Position numbers and translations under genes: made by a program
The notes under the pieces: generated by a model
What the model was told of the DNA's origin: nothing
Databases searched by the model: none
The model's input: only the letters and a program-made list of their open reading frames with translations
In this document: positions 43,986 to 51,374 of the stretch, piece after piece
Layout: each line of letters opens with the position of its first letter
Numbering within the stretch: position 1 is the stretch's first letter
Assembly (NCBI RefSeq): GCF_000685155.1
Contig: NZ_JMIY01000001.1
Span: 416,414-480,413, forward strand
From: Candidatus Methanoperedens nitratireducens
GTDB taxonomy: Archaea > Halobacteriota > Methanosarcinia > Methanosarcinales > Methanoperedenaceae
Length of the DNA: 64,000 nt
Reading direction: 5' to 3'

Positions 43986-44728
43986 CAGCGGTATACCCAC
44001 TCATGAGAGTAGTATTTTGGCAGAAGATTGTTTGTAAGATCCCTTTCTTCTCTGGTAAGTGCTGCGGTTTTTAATCTTATGTGGAAGCGTTCTTCGAATT
44101 TTTTCTTTATGATATCCTTTACTTCTTCCATATCACGCTGCTCTCCAAGCTCGCGGTCAAGCCATGTAAGCCCTTCCCTGATAGATGCTATCTTTTTATC
44201 AAGGAACTTCTCCTTTGGTATATTGGATATCCTGAGCATCTCCTCAATATCAAAATCAAGCAGCAGTGTCCCGTTCTGGAGCAGTTTTCCCTCCCATCGT
44301 GTCTGGGCATTACCTGATATTTTCTTGTTATCCACCACAATATCGTTAATCGGGCGGAAAGCGGCATTTAAGCCGTAATGAACAAGCGTATCTATCAGGA
44401 CACCGCATATCTGTTTATAAGATTCGATAATATCAAGCGGGAATAATTCGTTATCTATCGTCCCCACAACTCCGTAGTTTATCTGCCTGCACCTCTCATC
44501 TGAGAACGCTATCCCGCCACCACTTATCCGTCGGGTGATAGTATAGTCCCTGCACCGGGTCAGGTCTAATTCAACATCTGCCTTCTGGAAAAATCCAAGT
44601 ATTATGGATTTTTTTGGTGTCCAGAAAAAGAAGGTATTCCCTCCATCTCCTTTTAATATGGCCTCGTCCATTGCCATCATGTCGCGTATATCCACCAATC
44701 CAAAATCTATGAAGCGCCATTCTTCCAT
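43985..44728 (-). CDS. lplA: Lipoate-protein ligase A, catalytic subunit (split type)
   Basis: Activates lipoate with ATP and attaches it to a carrier protein such as GcvH. 247 residues. Motifs: MDEAILKGDGGNTFFFWTPKKSIILGFFQKADVELD, TITRRISGGGIAF (the RRxSGGGAVF-type substrate loop), and DNKKISGNAQTRWEGKLLQNGTLLLDFD with the catalytic Lys. Such short ligases need a separate C-terminal domain protein, which is encoded just upstream (44730-45020). No lipoyl-carrier gene lies in this window. Confidence 0.9.
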   Translation of the reverse strand: MEEWRFIDFGLVDIRDMMAMDEAILKGDGGNTFFFWTPKKSIILGFFQKADVELDLTRCRDYTITRRISGGGIAFSDERCRQINYGVVGTIDNELFPLDIIESYKQICGVLIDTLVHYGLNAAFRPINDIVVDNKKISGNAQTRWEGKLLQNGTLLLDFDIEEMLRISNIPKEKFLDKKIASIREGLTWLDRELGEQRDMEEVKDIIKKKFEERFHIRLKTAALTREERDLTNNLLPKYYSHEWVYR

Positions 44729-44729
44729 G

Positions 44730-45020
44730 TTATACCTCCAGTGCTTTCATTATTGATTCCGTAAAATCGGAAGGTGCAGTCCCGGGTGACTGGATGCCCT
44801 CCTTTTGATAGATCGCCTCTATATTTTTCTGGATCTCTTCACGATTTGCAGGGGTTCCTTTTAATTGTCCGAGGATTTTGAAGATTGCCTCCTCCGGGAA
44901 CATAAAGAAATCTCCTGATATTGTTATTTCTTTTATCATTCCATCTTCTATTGATACGAATGATCTTATAAGCCCGCCTTTTGATTTATATATACCTTGC
45001 TTTGTTTCTGATATGTCCAT
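44730..45020 (-). CDS. lplB: Lipoate-protein ligase accessory subunit (LplB-like C-terminal domain)
   Basis: 96 residues matching the C-terminal domain of lipoate-protein ligases: YKSKGGLIRSFVSIEDGMIKEITISGDFFMFPEEAIFKILGQLKGTPANREEIQKNIEAIY. In Thermoplasma the ligase is split in this way and both subunits are required. The gene is followed by lplA with a 1-bp gap, so they are co-expressed. The hairpin RNA candidate at 45160 lies upstream on the other strand. Confidence 0.85.
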   Translation of the reverse strand: MDISETKQGIYKSKGGLIRSFVSIEDGMIKEITISGDFFMFPEEAIFKILGQLKGTPANREEIQKNIEAIYQKEGIQSPGTAPSDFTESIMKALEV

Positions 45021-45159
45021 TATAGTTGCTCCTGCATTCCCAGAGGAACATGAAAATATAAAAAATACACTCTAACCTGTTGCCTGTCCGATAGAACTGT
45101 ATGCTTTTTAAACTGCCTGTACCGTTACTTTTAAATATGATGCTGTTATAGTAGGAGAT

Positions 45160-45217
45160 GATGGGCAGGTAAACTTCTTTTTTAATACACTAACCCCCAC
45201 TCCCCAACCTGCCCGTC
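45160..45217 (+). ncRNA. Candidate structured small RNA, element C (C-rich loop)
   Basis: An 11-bp stem, GATGGGCAGGT (45160-45170) / ACCTGCCCGTC (45207-45217), with one G-U pair in RNA, closes a 36-nt loop. The loop contains CTTCTTTTTT (45174-45183) and CCCCCACTCCCC (45194-45205). TTTAAATA at 45130-45137 is centred 26-27 bp before the first stem base, the usual archaeal TATA distance. It lies 61 bp before the tRNA-Ala gene and 140 bp from the divergent lplB start. It shares its last loop decamer with element B. Confidence 0.65.
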
Positions 45218-45277
45218 TAAAATTATTCATGAATCGATACCTTTATCTGAATCTATGTACTATGCAGTACATTCTTT

Positions 45278-45349
45278 GGGCCGGTAGCTCAGGGGTAGAT
45301 CGCTCCCTTGGCATGGGAGAGGCCTCGGGTTCAAATCCCGACCGGTCCA
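45278..45349 (+). tRNA. tRNA-Ala (GGC)
   Basis: Acceptor arms GGGCCGG and CCGGTCC pair (one G-U). The anticodon stem CTCCC/GGGAG encloses loop TTGGCAT with anticodon GGC at 45310-45312, and the T arm TCGGG-TTCAAAT-CCCGA is perfect. The D stem GCTC/GATC has one mismatch. The end given includes the discriminator A; CCA is not encoded. No intron. Confidence 0.93.
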
Positions 45350-46521
45350 TCTATATCCGGGTAGGAGATCCTGTATATCTTTCCCGCATTATCATCGCTC
45401 ACAAACAGCGAGCCATCCTCAGCAACGATTATATCGACAGGTCTTCCAAGAACATTACTGTCCTGAAGCCAGCCTGTTGCAAAATCCCTCGCTGTAAGAT
45501 CATTCATATCAATACTTATAATCTTATAGCCTGTCGGTTCCCTGCGGTTCCACGAACCATGGAGGGCAACGAACAGATCGCCCCTGTATTCCTGTGGAAA
45601 GCTATCGCCATAGTAGAAAGCAAGCCCAAGAGGGGCTGAGTGTGCCTGAATATCTATAAGGCTTGGCATCTTAAGCGGTTCCATGCACGGGTTTTGAATA
45701 TAAACATTCTTATCAAAATCAGTATCGTGGATATTTTTGCCAAAGCATATCGGCCAGCCATAATCTTTACCATCTTCAACCAGATTTATCTCATCTGGCG
45801 GCAGGTCATCCCCGAGCCAGTCGCGACCGTTATCAGTGGCGTACATCTTGCCTGTTACAGGATGAAAGACAAAACCAACCGCATTTCTCAAACCTCTTGC
45901 AAAAACCCTGCATCCCGTTCCATCAAGAGCGCACCTGGTGATCGCAGCCCTTCTTTCATCCTCTTCATAACAGACATTGCAGGATGAGCCCATGCTCAGG
46001 TATAAACTGTTATTGTGGATCTTCACGGTTCTGGTGAAATGGCCCCCGCTCGGAAGGTCATCGATAAGGGTCTCTAATGTATCCATATCTGCGATTAGAT
46101 CGTTATCGCTATCTTTCACCCTTATCACACTGCTCTCCTCTGCAATATAGAACCAGCCATTATAAAAATCGATCCCGTGGGGGTTATTGAGCCTGTCTAT
46201 GAATGTTATCACCTCATCTGCTCTATTATCGCCGTTCCGGTCAGGAAGCGCAACAACCCTTCCCTGGTTCGGTATAGTAACGAACAGAACATTGTCTTTA
46301 AGCAGCATCATTCTCGGCCCGGGATTTGGGCCCGGATATGAAATGGGGCTTCCGCCCAGATTCTCTGCGAAAATCTCTATACTGAATCCCTGCGGCAGGT
46401 TTATCTCATCGATAGAATCGAATTTCAACGCTGGCCTCAAACCCAGCAGCGTATACATAGAAGCTATGATCGCTATTACAAACAATACGACCAGCACAAG
46501 TTTAATTCTTCTATTACTCAT
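45331..46521 (-). CDS. Membrane-anchored PQQ/glucose-sorbosone dehydrogenase-like beta-propeller
   Basis: About 396 residues. An N-terminal signal anchor (IKLVLVVLFVIAIIASMYTLLGL) precedes a beta-propeller of the soluble glucose/sorbosone dehydrogenase family: INLPQGFSIEIFAENLGGSP, RLNNPHGIDFYNGWFYIAEE, ARGLRNAVGFVFHPVTGKMYATDNGRDWLGDDLPPDEINLV and SRPVDI-like GRPVDIIVAEDGSLFVSDDNAGKIYRI. Family members oxidise sugars with PQQ, but many have unknown substrates. The start ATG 46521 follows AGGGGAGAT. The last codons overlap the 3' end of the tRNA-Ala gene on the opposite strand. It follows a small membrane-protein gene by 7 bp. Confidence 0.85.
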   Translation of the reverse strand: MSNRRIKLVLVVLFVIAIIASMYTLLGLRPALKFDSIDEINLPQGFSIEIFAENLGGSPISYPGPNPGPRMMLLKDNVLFVTIPNQGRVVALPDRNGDNRADEVITFIDRLNNPHGIDFYNGWFYIAEESSVIRVKDSDNDLIADMDTLETLIDDLPSGGHFTRTVKIHNNSLYLSMGSSCNVCYEEDERRAAITRCALDGTGCRVFARGLRNAVGFVFHPVTGKMYATDNGRDWLGDDLPPDEINLVEDGKDYGWPICFGKNIHDTDFDKNVYIQNPCMEPLKMPSLIDIQAHSAPLGLAFYYGDSFPQEYRGDLFVALHGSWNRREPTGYKIISIDMNDLTARDFATGWLQDSNVLGRPVDIIVAEDGSLFVSDDNAGKIYRISYPDIDGPVGI

Positions 46522-46528
46522 ATCTCCC

Positions 46529-46930
46529 CTACAGCGGCAGATAATAGGCAATGACCGCTACCACAGCTCCTATGATCACCGAATATATAATAATCTGCCA
46601 TGCCTTTCTGCGATCACTGGCACGGAACTCTGCCTCTTCGACAGTACTGATCCTGTCGGCATCAGAGCTAAAGTTAAATACCCCACGCATACCGAAATAA
46701 GCGCAAAAATGCATATACGCCTGTAAGAAACCAATCGCTGCCATAGTTGCAGGGAAAAAGAGTATAAGCCGCAAGATAGGCGGCATGCCAAAATATACAA
46801 GCAAACCGAACAGAATAATAGTAATGGAAAGCCCAATCCAGCCGCCCTGCTTTCTCTTTCGGATCTCGGCTCTTCCGATATTACATACCCCCGGAATATA
46901 CTGGTTCTGTGGATGCATATCCAGACTCAT
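46529..46930 (-). CDS. Small membrane protein linked to the dehydrogenase-like gene
   Basis: 133 residues with three membrane helices (LSITIILFGLLVYFGM, LILFFPATMAAIGFLQAYMHFCAYFG, IIIYSVIIGAVVAVIAYYLPL). Between them is a soluble segment with DRISTVEEAEFRASDRRKAW. I do not recognise a family. It is immediately upstream of the beta-propeller gene on the same strand and could anchor or assist it. The start at 46930 is one of two nearby ATG codons (46918 is the other). Confidence 0.7.
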   Translation of the reverse strand: MSLDMHPQNQYIPGVCNIGRAEIRKRKQGGWIGLSITIILFGLLVYFGMPPILRLILFFPATMAAIGFLQAYMHFCAYFGMRGVFNFSSDADRISTVEEAEFRASDRRKAWQIIIYSVIIGAVVAVIAYYLPL

Positions 46931-47057
46931 AGCAGATCTCTATATATGCAGCATGAGTTATAAATGCAATTCTCATATTTATCTGGTGACCAGACTATTG
47001 ATAAATAATACATATTCATAGAAACCCTTACGTTTTTCGCAGTGCTGTATACCTATC

Positions 47058-47864
47058 ATGTCCATTGAGCATAAGATGCAGCGTATTATGAATGCACTGG
47101 TAGAGAGAGATAGTGTCCTTATTGCATACTCGGGAGGTGTGGATAGCTCTGTCCTCGCAGCGCTTGCATACAGGGCGCTGGGAGATAATGCTATTGCGAT
47201 CACCGCCGATTCATCCACTTTAGCGCCAGGTGAACTCGATTGCGCAAAAAAAGTTGCAGAGGAGATAGGGATAAGACATATTGTAGTATCCTATGATGAA
47301 CTCGATGAGCCTGAGTTTGCCAGGAACCCGATTGAGCGATGCTATTACTGCAAAAAAGGTTTAATCAGGGAGTTAAAAAAACTGGCAGTTCAGCATGGTA
47401 TGAATACCATTGTTGAGGGGACAAATATCTCGGATCTCTTAAACCACAGACCAGGCCACAGAGCAGTCATCGAAGAAGGAGTATACAATCCGTTCATTGA
47501 ATTCAACGTAACCAAGGAAGAGATCCGTGAGATGGCGCGTGAGCTAAATCTATCAGTTGCAGATAAGCCCTCTATGGCATGCCTTTCCTCACGTTTCCCA
47601 TACGGGCAGACAATAACCAGGGAGGCGCTCAAGCGCGTTGGAGATGCTGAGGCTTACCTCAGGAGCACTGGATTTAAGGTTGTGCGTGTGCGCGACCACG
47701 GCGGCATAGCACGTATTGAACTCATGCCCTATGAGATGCCCCGTCTTTTAGCGGTACGTGAATCTGTGGCATTTGAATTTAAAAAGCTTGGTTTCTCCTA
47801 TGTTACCCTTGATATTATGGGCTTCAGAAGCGGGAGCATGGATGAAGTGTTATCAAGACCATAA
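47058..47864 (+). CDS. larE: Sulfur transferase LarE, [4Fe-4S]-type
   Basis: PP-loop ATP pyrophosphatase that donates sulfur during synthesis of the nickel-pincer nucleotide cofactor of lactate racemase-like enzymes. The PP-loop is AYSGGVDSSVLA (residues 23-34). Three cysteines, Cys95 and Cys98 in RCYYCKKG and Cys175 in KPSMACLSSRFPYG, match the variant LarE known to use an Fe-S cluster, rather than the sacrificial single-Cys type. 268 residues, normal. No larB or larC gene is in this window. Confidence 0.93.
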   Translation: MSIEHKMQRIMNALVERDSVLIAYSGGVDSSVLAALAYRALGDNAIAITADSSTLAPGELDCAKKVAEEIGIRHIVVSYDELDEPEFARNPIERCYYCKKGLIRELKKLAVQHGMNTIVEGTNISDLLNHRPGHRAVIEEGVYNPFIEFNVTKEEIREMARELNLSVADKPSMACLSSRFPYGQTITREALKRVGDAEAYLRSTGFKVVRVRDHGGIARIELMPYEMPRLLAVRESVAFEFKKLGFSYVTLDIMGFRSGSMDEVLSRP

Positions 47865-47947
47865 CTGATGCAGTACCAAGCTTCGTATCCAAAAGAATAC
47901 CAAAAGAATATAAAGAATTAGCCTCAACTTTAAATTGAGGAGTGTAT

Positions 47948-48811
47948 ATGAACATCGCTATAGGTGATATCTTAAACTTCATCTGGATACTTTTCTTGCT
48001 CATGTTATTCGTTCCTCTTTTGCAAAAACGCCTGATGGCAGGCAGGCGGATTTCGATTATACAGAGCATGGAAAAGGATCGCCAATCCCGGGTGATCACA
48101 ATGATCCACCGCCAGGAGACCATGAGCCTGCTTGGTATCCCCATCGCCCGCTACATTGATATCGAGGATTCGGAGGCTGTGCTGCGAGCCATTCGCATGA
48201 CACCGCCTGAGATGCCGATCGACCTGGTATTGCATACCCCGGGCGGGCTGGTTCTGGCATCTGAGCAGATTGCGTGTGCCCTTAAGCGTCACACGGGCAA
48301 GGTCACAGTATTTGTGCCCCACTACGCCATGTCTGGCGGCACACTTGTAGCAATGGCAGCAGACGAGATTGTTATGGACCCCAATGCCGTCTTAGGCCCA
48401 GTTGATCCACAGTTAGGCGGCCAGCAGGGTTATTATCCTGCCGCTTCGATCCTCAAGGCACTGGAGCATCCAAACCCCAACCGGGATGATCAGATACTGA
48501 TCCTGGGTGATGTGGCCAGGAAGGCTATCAATCAGGTACATAAGACCGTTTACAACCTGCTACTTGAGCACCATGAGCCTGAGAAGGCAAACGAGATTGC
48601 AAAGATGCTCAGTGAGGGGCAATGGACGCATGATTATCCAATTGACTTTGATCAGGCCAGGGAAATGGGCCTGCCGATGAACGACCAGGTGCCAAACGAG
48701 ATATACGCCCTGATGGAACTTTATCCACAGTCCGGTCAGAGACGGCCCTCGGTAGAGTTCATTCCCACACCATATCGACCATCTGCGCCTGCGCCCAGAA
48801 AACGGGCATAG
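47948..48811 (+). CDS. Membrane-anchored SppA/SDH-type Clp-fold serine protease
   Basis: About 287 residues. An N-terminal membrane anchor (FIWILFLLMLFVPLLQ) precedes a Clp-like fold of the SDH_sah family: IDLVLHTPGGLVLASEQIACALKRHTGKVTVFVPHYAMSGGTLVAMAADEIVMDPNAVLGPVDPQLGG, where the Ser of AMSGGT is the probable nucleophile and a later Lys/His region completes it. It probably works on membrane proteins. The start ATG 47948 lies after TTGAGGAG; a GTG at 47942 is less likely. It is followed by a rhomboid gene after 10 bp. Confidence 0.88.
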   Translation: MNIAIGDILNFIWILFLLMLFVPLLQKRLMAGRRISIIQSMEKDRQSRVITMIHRQETMSLLGIPIARYIDIEDSEAVLRAIRMTPPEMPIDLVLHTPGGLVLASEQIACALKRHTGKVTVFVPHYAMSGGTLVAMAADEIVMDPNAVLGPVDPQLGGQQGYYPAASILKALEHPNPNRDDQILILGDVARKAINQVHKTVYNLLLEHHEPEKANEIAKMLSEGQWTHDYPIDFDQAREMGLPMNDQVPNEIYALMELYPQSGQRRPSVEFIPTPYRPSAPAPRKRA

Positions 48812-48821
48812 AGGTGAGAGC

Positions 48822-49502
48822 ATGTTCGTGCCAGTAGGTACAGAAGAGCCAACACCGCGCCGACGGTTCCCTGTTATGACCGCAGCCATCGTGTTGCTCA
48901 ATATCCTGGTCTTCATCTACGAGGTGTCCATCATAATCACGACCAATGAGGGGGCCCTGAACAACTTCATCACAGCCTATGGCGTGATACCCGCTGCGGT
49001 AATCAGTGGCCAGAGCATCCATATCCCTTTCTACCTCACCCTGTTCACCTCGATGTTCGTACATGCAGGCCTGGCTCATTTAGGTTTCAATATGGTATTC
49101 CTCATGGCCTTTGGTGACAATGTGGAAGATAGACTTGGGCCCTGGAACTACCTGATTTTTTACTTAATATCCGGCCTGGCTGCAACCTTTGCCCATATTG
49201 CCGTCAATCCCACCTCACAGATTCCCAGCGTGGGGGCAAGTGGGGCTATTGCCGGTGTCCTGTCAGGCTATATCCTGTTCTTCCCCAAGGGTATCGTGCG
49301 CATGCTCTTATTCATTGGCCCGTTTATCACCGTCACAAGGATACCAGCCATGATATTCATAGGCTTCTGGTTTGTCGTTCAGCTTATAATAGGCATTGCC
49401 TCTCTGGGAGCAGAGACTGCGCAGACAGGAGGTGTGGCCTACTGGGCGCACATAGGCGGCTTTGCGGCAGGTTTTGTACTGGCGCTACTCTACAGGAGAT
49501 AG
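48822..49502 (+). CDS. Rhomboid-family intramembrane serine protease
   Basis: 226 residues, six to seven membrane helices. The catalytic dyad is present: Ser140 in PSVGASGAIAG and His210 in VAYWAHIGGFAAG, with the helix-2 motif HAGLAHLGFNMVFL containing the oxyanion Asn90. Rhomboids cut membrane proteins within or near the bilayer. GAGGTGAG precedes the ATG, and the preceding gene also encodes a membrane protease, so the pair may act together on the same substrates. Confidence 0.95.
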   Translation: MFVPVGTEEPTPRRRFPVMTAAIVLLNILVFIYEVSIIITTNEGALNNFITAYGVIPAAVISGQSIHIPFYLTLFTSMFVHAGLAHLGFNMVFLMAFGDNVEDRLGPWNYLIFYLISGLAATFAHIAVNPTSQIPSVGASGAIAGVLSGYILFFPKGIVRMLLFIGPFITVTRIPAMIFIGFWFVVQLIIGIASLGAETAQTGGVAYWAHIGGFAAGFVLALLYRR

Positions 49503-49591
49503 AAGTTGTTGGTCTCTGGACAAGTATTAAATAGGTATAATCAGAAACACATAATATGTAGACTTAATGTAAAGGGGGGTGAGCTCTACAT

Positions 49592-49858
49592 ATGAATGAA
49601 GCAAGAGAATCTTCTGTTATGAGGATAGAAGCTGTGCAGATGAGCGGATGGATGCGGGCATGGTCTATAATCGTCGGTATTATTGCCATTGTATTGTCTA
49701 TTATGGTTCTTTTCTTTCCACTGTTTGCACTTGAAACACTAATACTATTCCTGGCAATAGCGTTACTTTTTATAGGTATAGACAGACTTATCAGTGGAAT
49801 CGCTGGAAAAATGTACAGACCTGCAGGATATGAAAGAGAGAAGCGCGTACCTGCTTAA
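49592..49858 (+). CDS. Small membrane protein (DUF308/HdeD-like)
   Basis: 88 residues with two helices (RAWSIIVGIIAIVLSIMVLFFPLFALETLILFLAIALLFIGIDRLISGI). The phrase FPLFALETLILFLAIALLFIGIDRLISGI matches half of an HdeD/DUF308 repeat, so this is a half-length version. Function unknown. A very strong GGGGGGTGAG ribosome site lies upstream at 49574-49583. It is a single gene after the rhomboid. Confidence 0.7.
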   Translation: MNEARESSVMRIEAVQMSGWMRAWSIIVGIIAIVLSIMVLFFPLFALETLILFLAIALLFIGIDRLISGIAGKMYRPAGYEREKRVPA

Positions 49859-49887
49859 TGTTTAAATGAATTGTACCGATTCCAATG

Positions 49888-49946
49888 CTTCCGCTTTGAT
49901 GATTCAGGACGTCGGGATGATCTGCCTGGAAAAATCAAAGCGGAAG
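49888..49946 (+). ncRNA. Possible hairpin RNA, element F
   Basis: A 13-bp perfect inverted repeat CTTCCGCTTTGAT (49888-49900) / ATCAAAGCGGAAG (49934-49946) encloses 33 nt. TTTAAATG at 49861-49868 is about 24 bp upstream. Size and promoter distance match elements A to C, but the loop lacks their U/C tracts, so it is at best a relative in architecture. It lies in the gap before the hemerythrin-like gene. Confidence 0.4.
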
Positions 49947-50006
49947 ATTTCGATAGATTTAAGCTTCTTAGCCTGGAAATAGTATAATACAGACAGGGGT
50001 TAGATT

Positions 50007-50450
50007 ATGGAATTCAATATTCCCAAATCGTTGAAACTGGAGCATGAAGAGCTTCATGCTGAACTTGTAAAGGCTACCAGGGCAGGTGGTAAGATAGGGG
50101 ATTCTGCAAAAGCTGTTGCAAATATCCTGCATCCGCATTTTATTAAGGAGGAAGAATACGCGTTACCTCCACTTGGATTATTATCTCCTCTGGCAGAGGG
50201 TAAAATCACACAGGAGATGAGAGACGTCTTAGATCTGACAGATAAAATGAAAGCTGAGCTCTATCAGATGCTTAATGAGCACAGAGCAATCGTTGTAGCA
50301 CTTGAGAATCTAATCGATGTAGCAAAGAAAGAGAATAGAATGGAGTACGTGCGCTTTGCAGAGAAACTGATGTTGCACGCACAGAACGAAGAGGAAATCT
50401 TGTACCCTGCTACTATATTGATCGGTGAATATCTGAGACTCAGGATGTAA
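50007..50450 (+). CDS. Hemerythrin-like domain protein
   Basis: 147 residues, a four-helix bundle with the His/Glu pattern of hemerythrin-like proteins: LKLEHEELHAELV, ILHPHFIKEEEYALPPL, LNEHRAIVVALENL and EKLMLHAQNEEEILYPATI. Such proteins bind a di-iron site and sense or carry O2 or NO, or regulate oxidative stress. The AGGGGTTAG leader precedes the ATG. The next gene encodes an ABM-like protein. Confidence 0.9.
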   Translation: MEFNIPKSLKLEHEELHAELVKATRAGGKIGDSAKAVANILHPHFIKEEEYALPPLGLLSPLAEGKITQEMRDVLDLTDKMKAELYQMLNEHRAIVVALENLIDVAKKENRMEYVRFAEKLMLHAQNEEEILYPATILIGEYLRLRM

Positions 50451-50508
50451 GTGATGAATCTGGTTTACTGGCATCACGCCAATCCAGTAATAACTCAGGG
50501 GTGAAATT

Positions 50509-50832
50509 ATGTTTATAAATATAGTTGAATATCCACCTATCAGGATGGGAAAAGATGAGGAATTCAGGAAATGGTTTGAATGGTCTAACACTTTATATGA
50601 GGGATTTGACGGATTCATATCAAGGCGGCTGCTGAAACCTGTAAAAGGGAGGGAACACTACGTTGAAGTCATAGAGCATGAAAATGAGATAACTTTTATG
50701 GCAATGCACCTGAGCGATGAACGACGGAGAGCATGGGCAAAAGTGAATATACTGCTTGAAGGATCACCTACACTGGGCTTCTACGAGGTAATAATCGCCT
50801 CAGAGGAGAAATACAGGCATGAGCATCCATAA
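50509..50832 (+). CDS. Antibiotic-biosynthesis-monooxygenase-like (ABM) protein
   Basis: 107 residues of the dimeric alpha/beta-barrel fold: FINIVEYPPIRMGKDEEFRKWFEWSNTLYEGFDGFISRRLLKP, HYVEVIEHENEITFMAMHLSDERRRAW and SPTLGFYEVII. ABM proteins act as small oxygenases, heme enzymes or stress proteins; the substrate is unknown. AGGGGTGAAA is the ribosome site. It sits between hemerythrin-like and ferredoxin genes, a small redox group, all on the same strand. Confidence 0.75.
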   Translation: MFINIVEYPPIRMGKDEEFRKWFEWSNTLYEGFDGFISRRLLKPVKGREHYVEVIEHENEITFMAMHLSDERRRAWAKVNILLEGSPTLGFYEVIIASEEKYRHEHP

Positions 50833-50901
50833 TAAGTACAATTTTTAATAGATAAGTACAAATGTGCAGTTTATAGATAATGATCATGGGAGGTATGCTG
50901 T

Positions 50902-51135
50902 ATGACAGGTAAACTCAAGGTAAGTATAGACCGTGATGGCTGTATTAGTTGTGGAAACTGCTGGACTACCTGTCCTGAGTTCTTTGAGCAGAATCCTGAT
51001 GATGATCGCAGCCAGGTAATCGAGGAATACAGAACTGAGGGCAACATGGGCGAAGGGGAGGCGCCTGAGAATCTTGAGGACCTGGTGAGAAGAGCTGCGG
51101 ATCTATGCCCTGTCCAGGTTATCCATGTGAAGTAG
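50902..51135 (+). CDS. Ferredoxin, single [4Fe-4S] cluster type
   Basis: 77 residues. KVSIDRDGCISCGNCWTTCPEFFEQNPDD, with C-x2-C-x2-C-x3-C, and DLCPVQVIHVK, which gives the distal Cys, build one [4Fe-4S] or [3Fe-4S] site. It is an electron carrier between redox enzymes. GGGAGG precedes the ATG at 50902. No dedicated partner is evident nearby. Confidence 0.93.
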   Translation: MTGKLKVSIDRDGCISCGNCWTTCPEFFEQNPDDDRSQVIEEYRTEGNMGEGEAPENLEDLVRRAADLCPVQVIHVK

Positions 51136-51203
51136 TGTTAAGTGCTAAGCCCAAAGGATTAAGTCTGATAACATACAAGTAGGCAGTCCATTAGAGGTAA
51201 ACT

Positions 51204-51356
51204 ATGGCAAGATTCCCAGAAGCGGAAAAAGTATTATTACATATGAAAATTTGCATGAAATGCAATGCACGCAACTCTGTACGTGCAACCAGATGCAGAA
51301 AATGCGGATATACAGGTCTTAGATCGAAATCAAAGGAAATAAAGGGCAAAGGATAG
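51204..51356 (+). CDS. rpl40e: 50S ribosomal protein L40e
   Basis: Only 50 residues: [50 protein letters not shown]. The four-Cys zinc ribbon (C-x2-C ... C-x2-C) and basic tail are exactly those of archaeal L40e. GAGGT lies just before the ATG. The next gene starts 18 bp on, so the two may be co-transcribed. Confidence 0.95.
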   Translation: MARFPEAEKVLLHMKICMKCNARNSVRATRCRKCGYTGLRSKSKEIKGKG

Positions 51357-51374
51357 ACTGTAATTGATGGGTAA

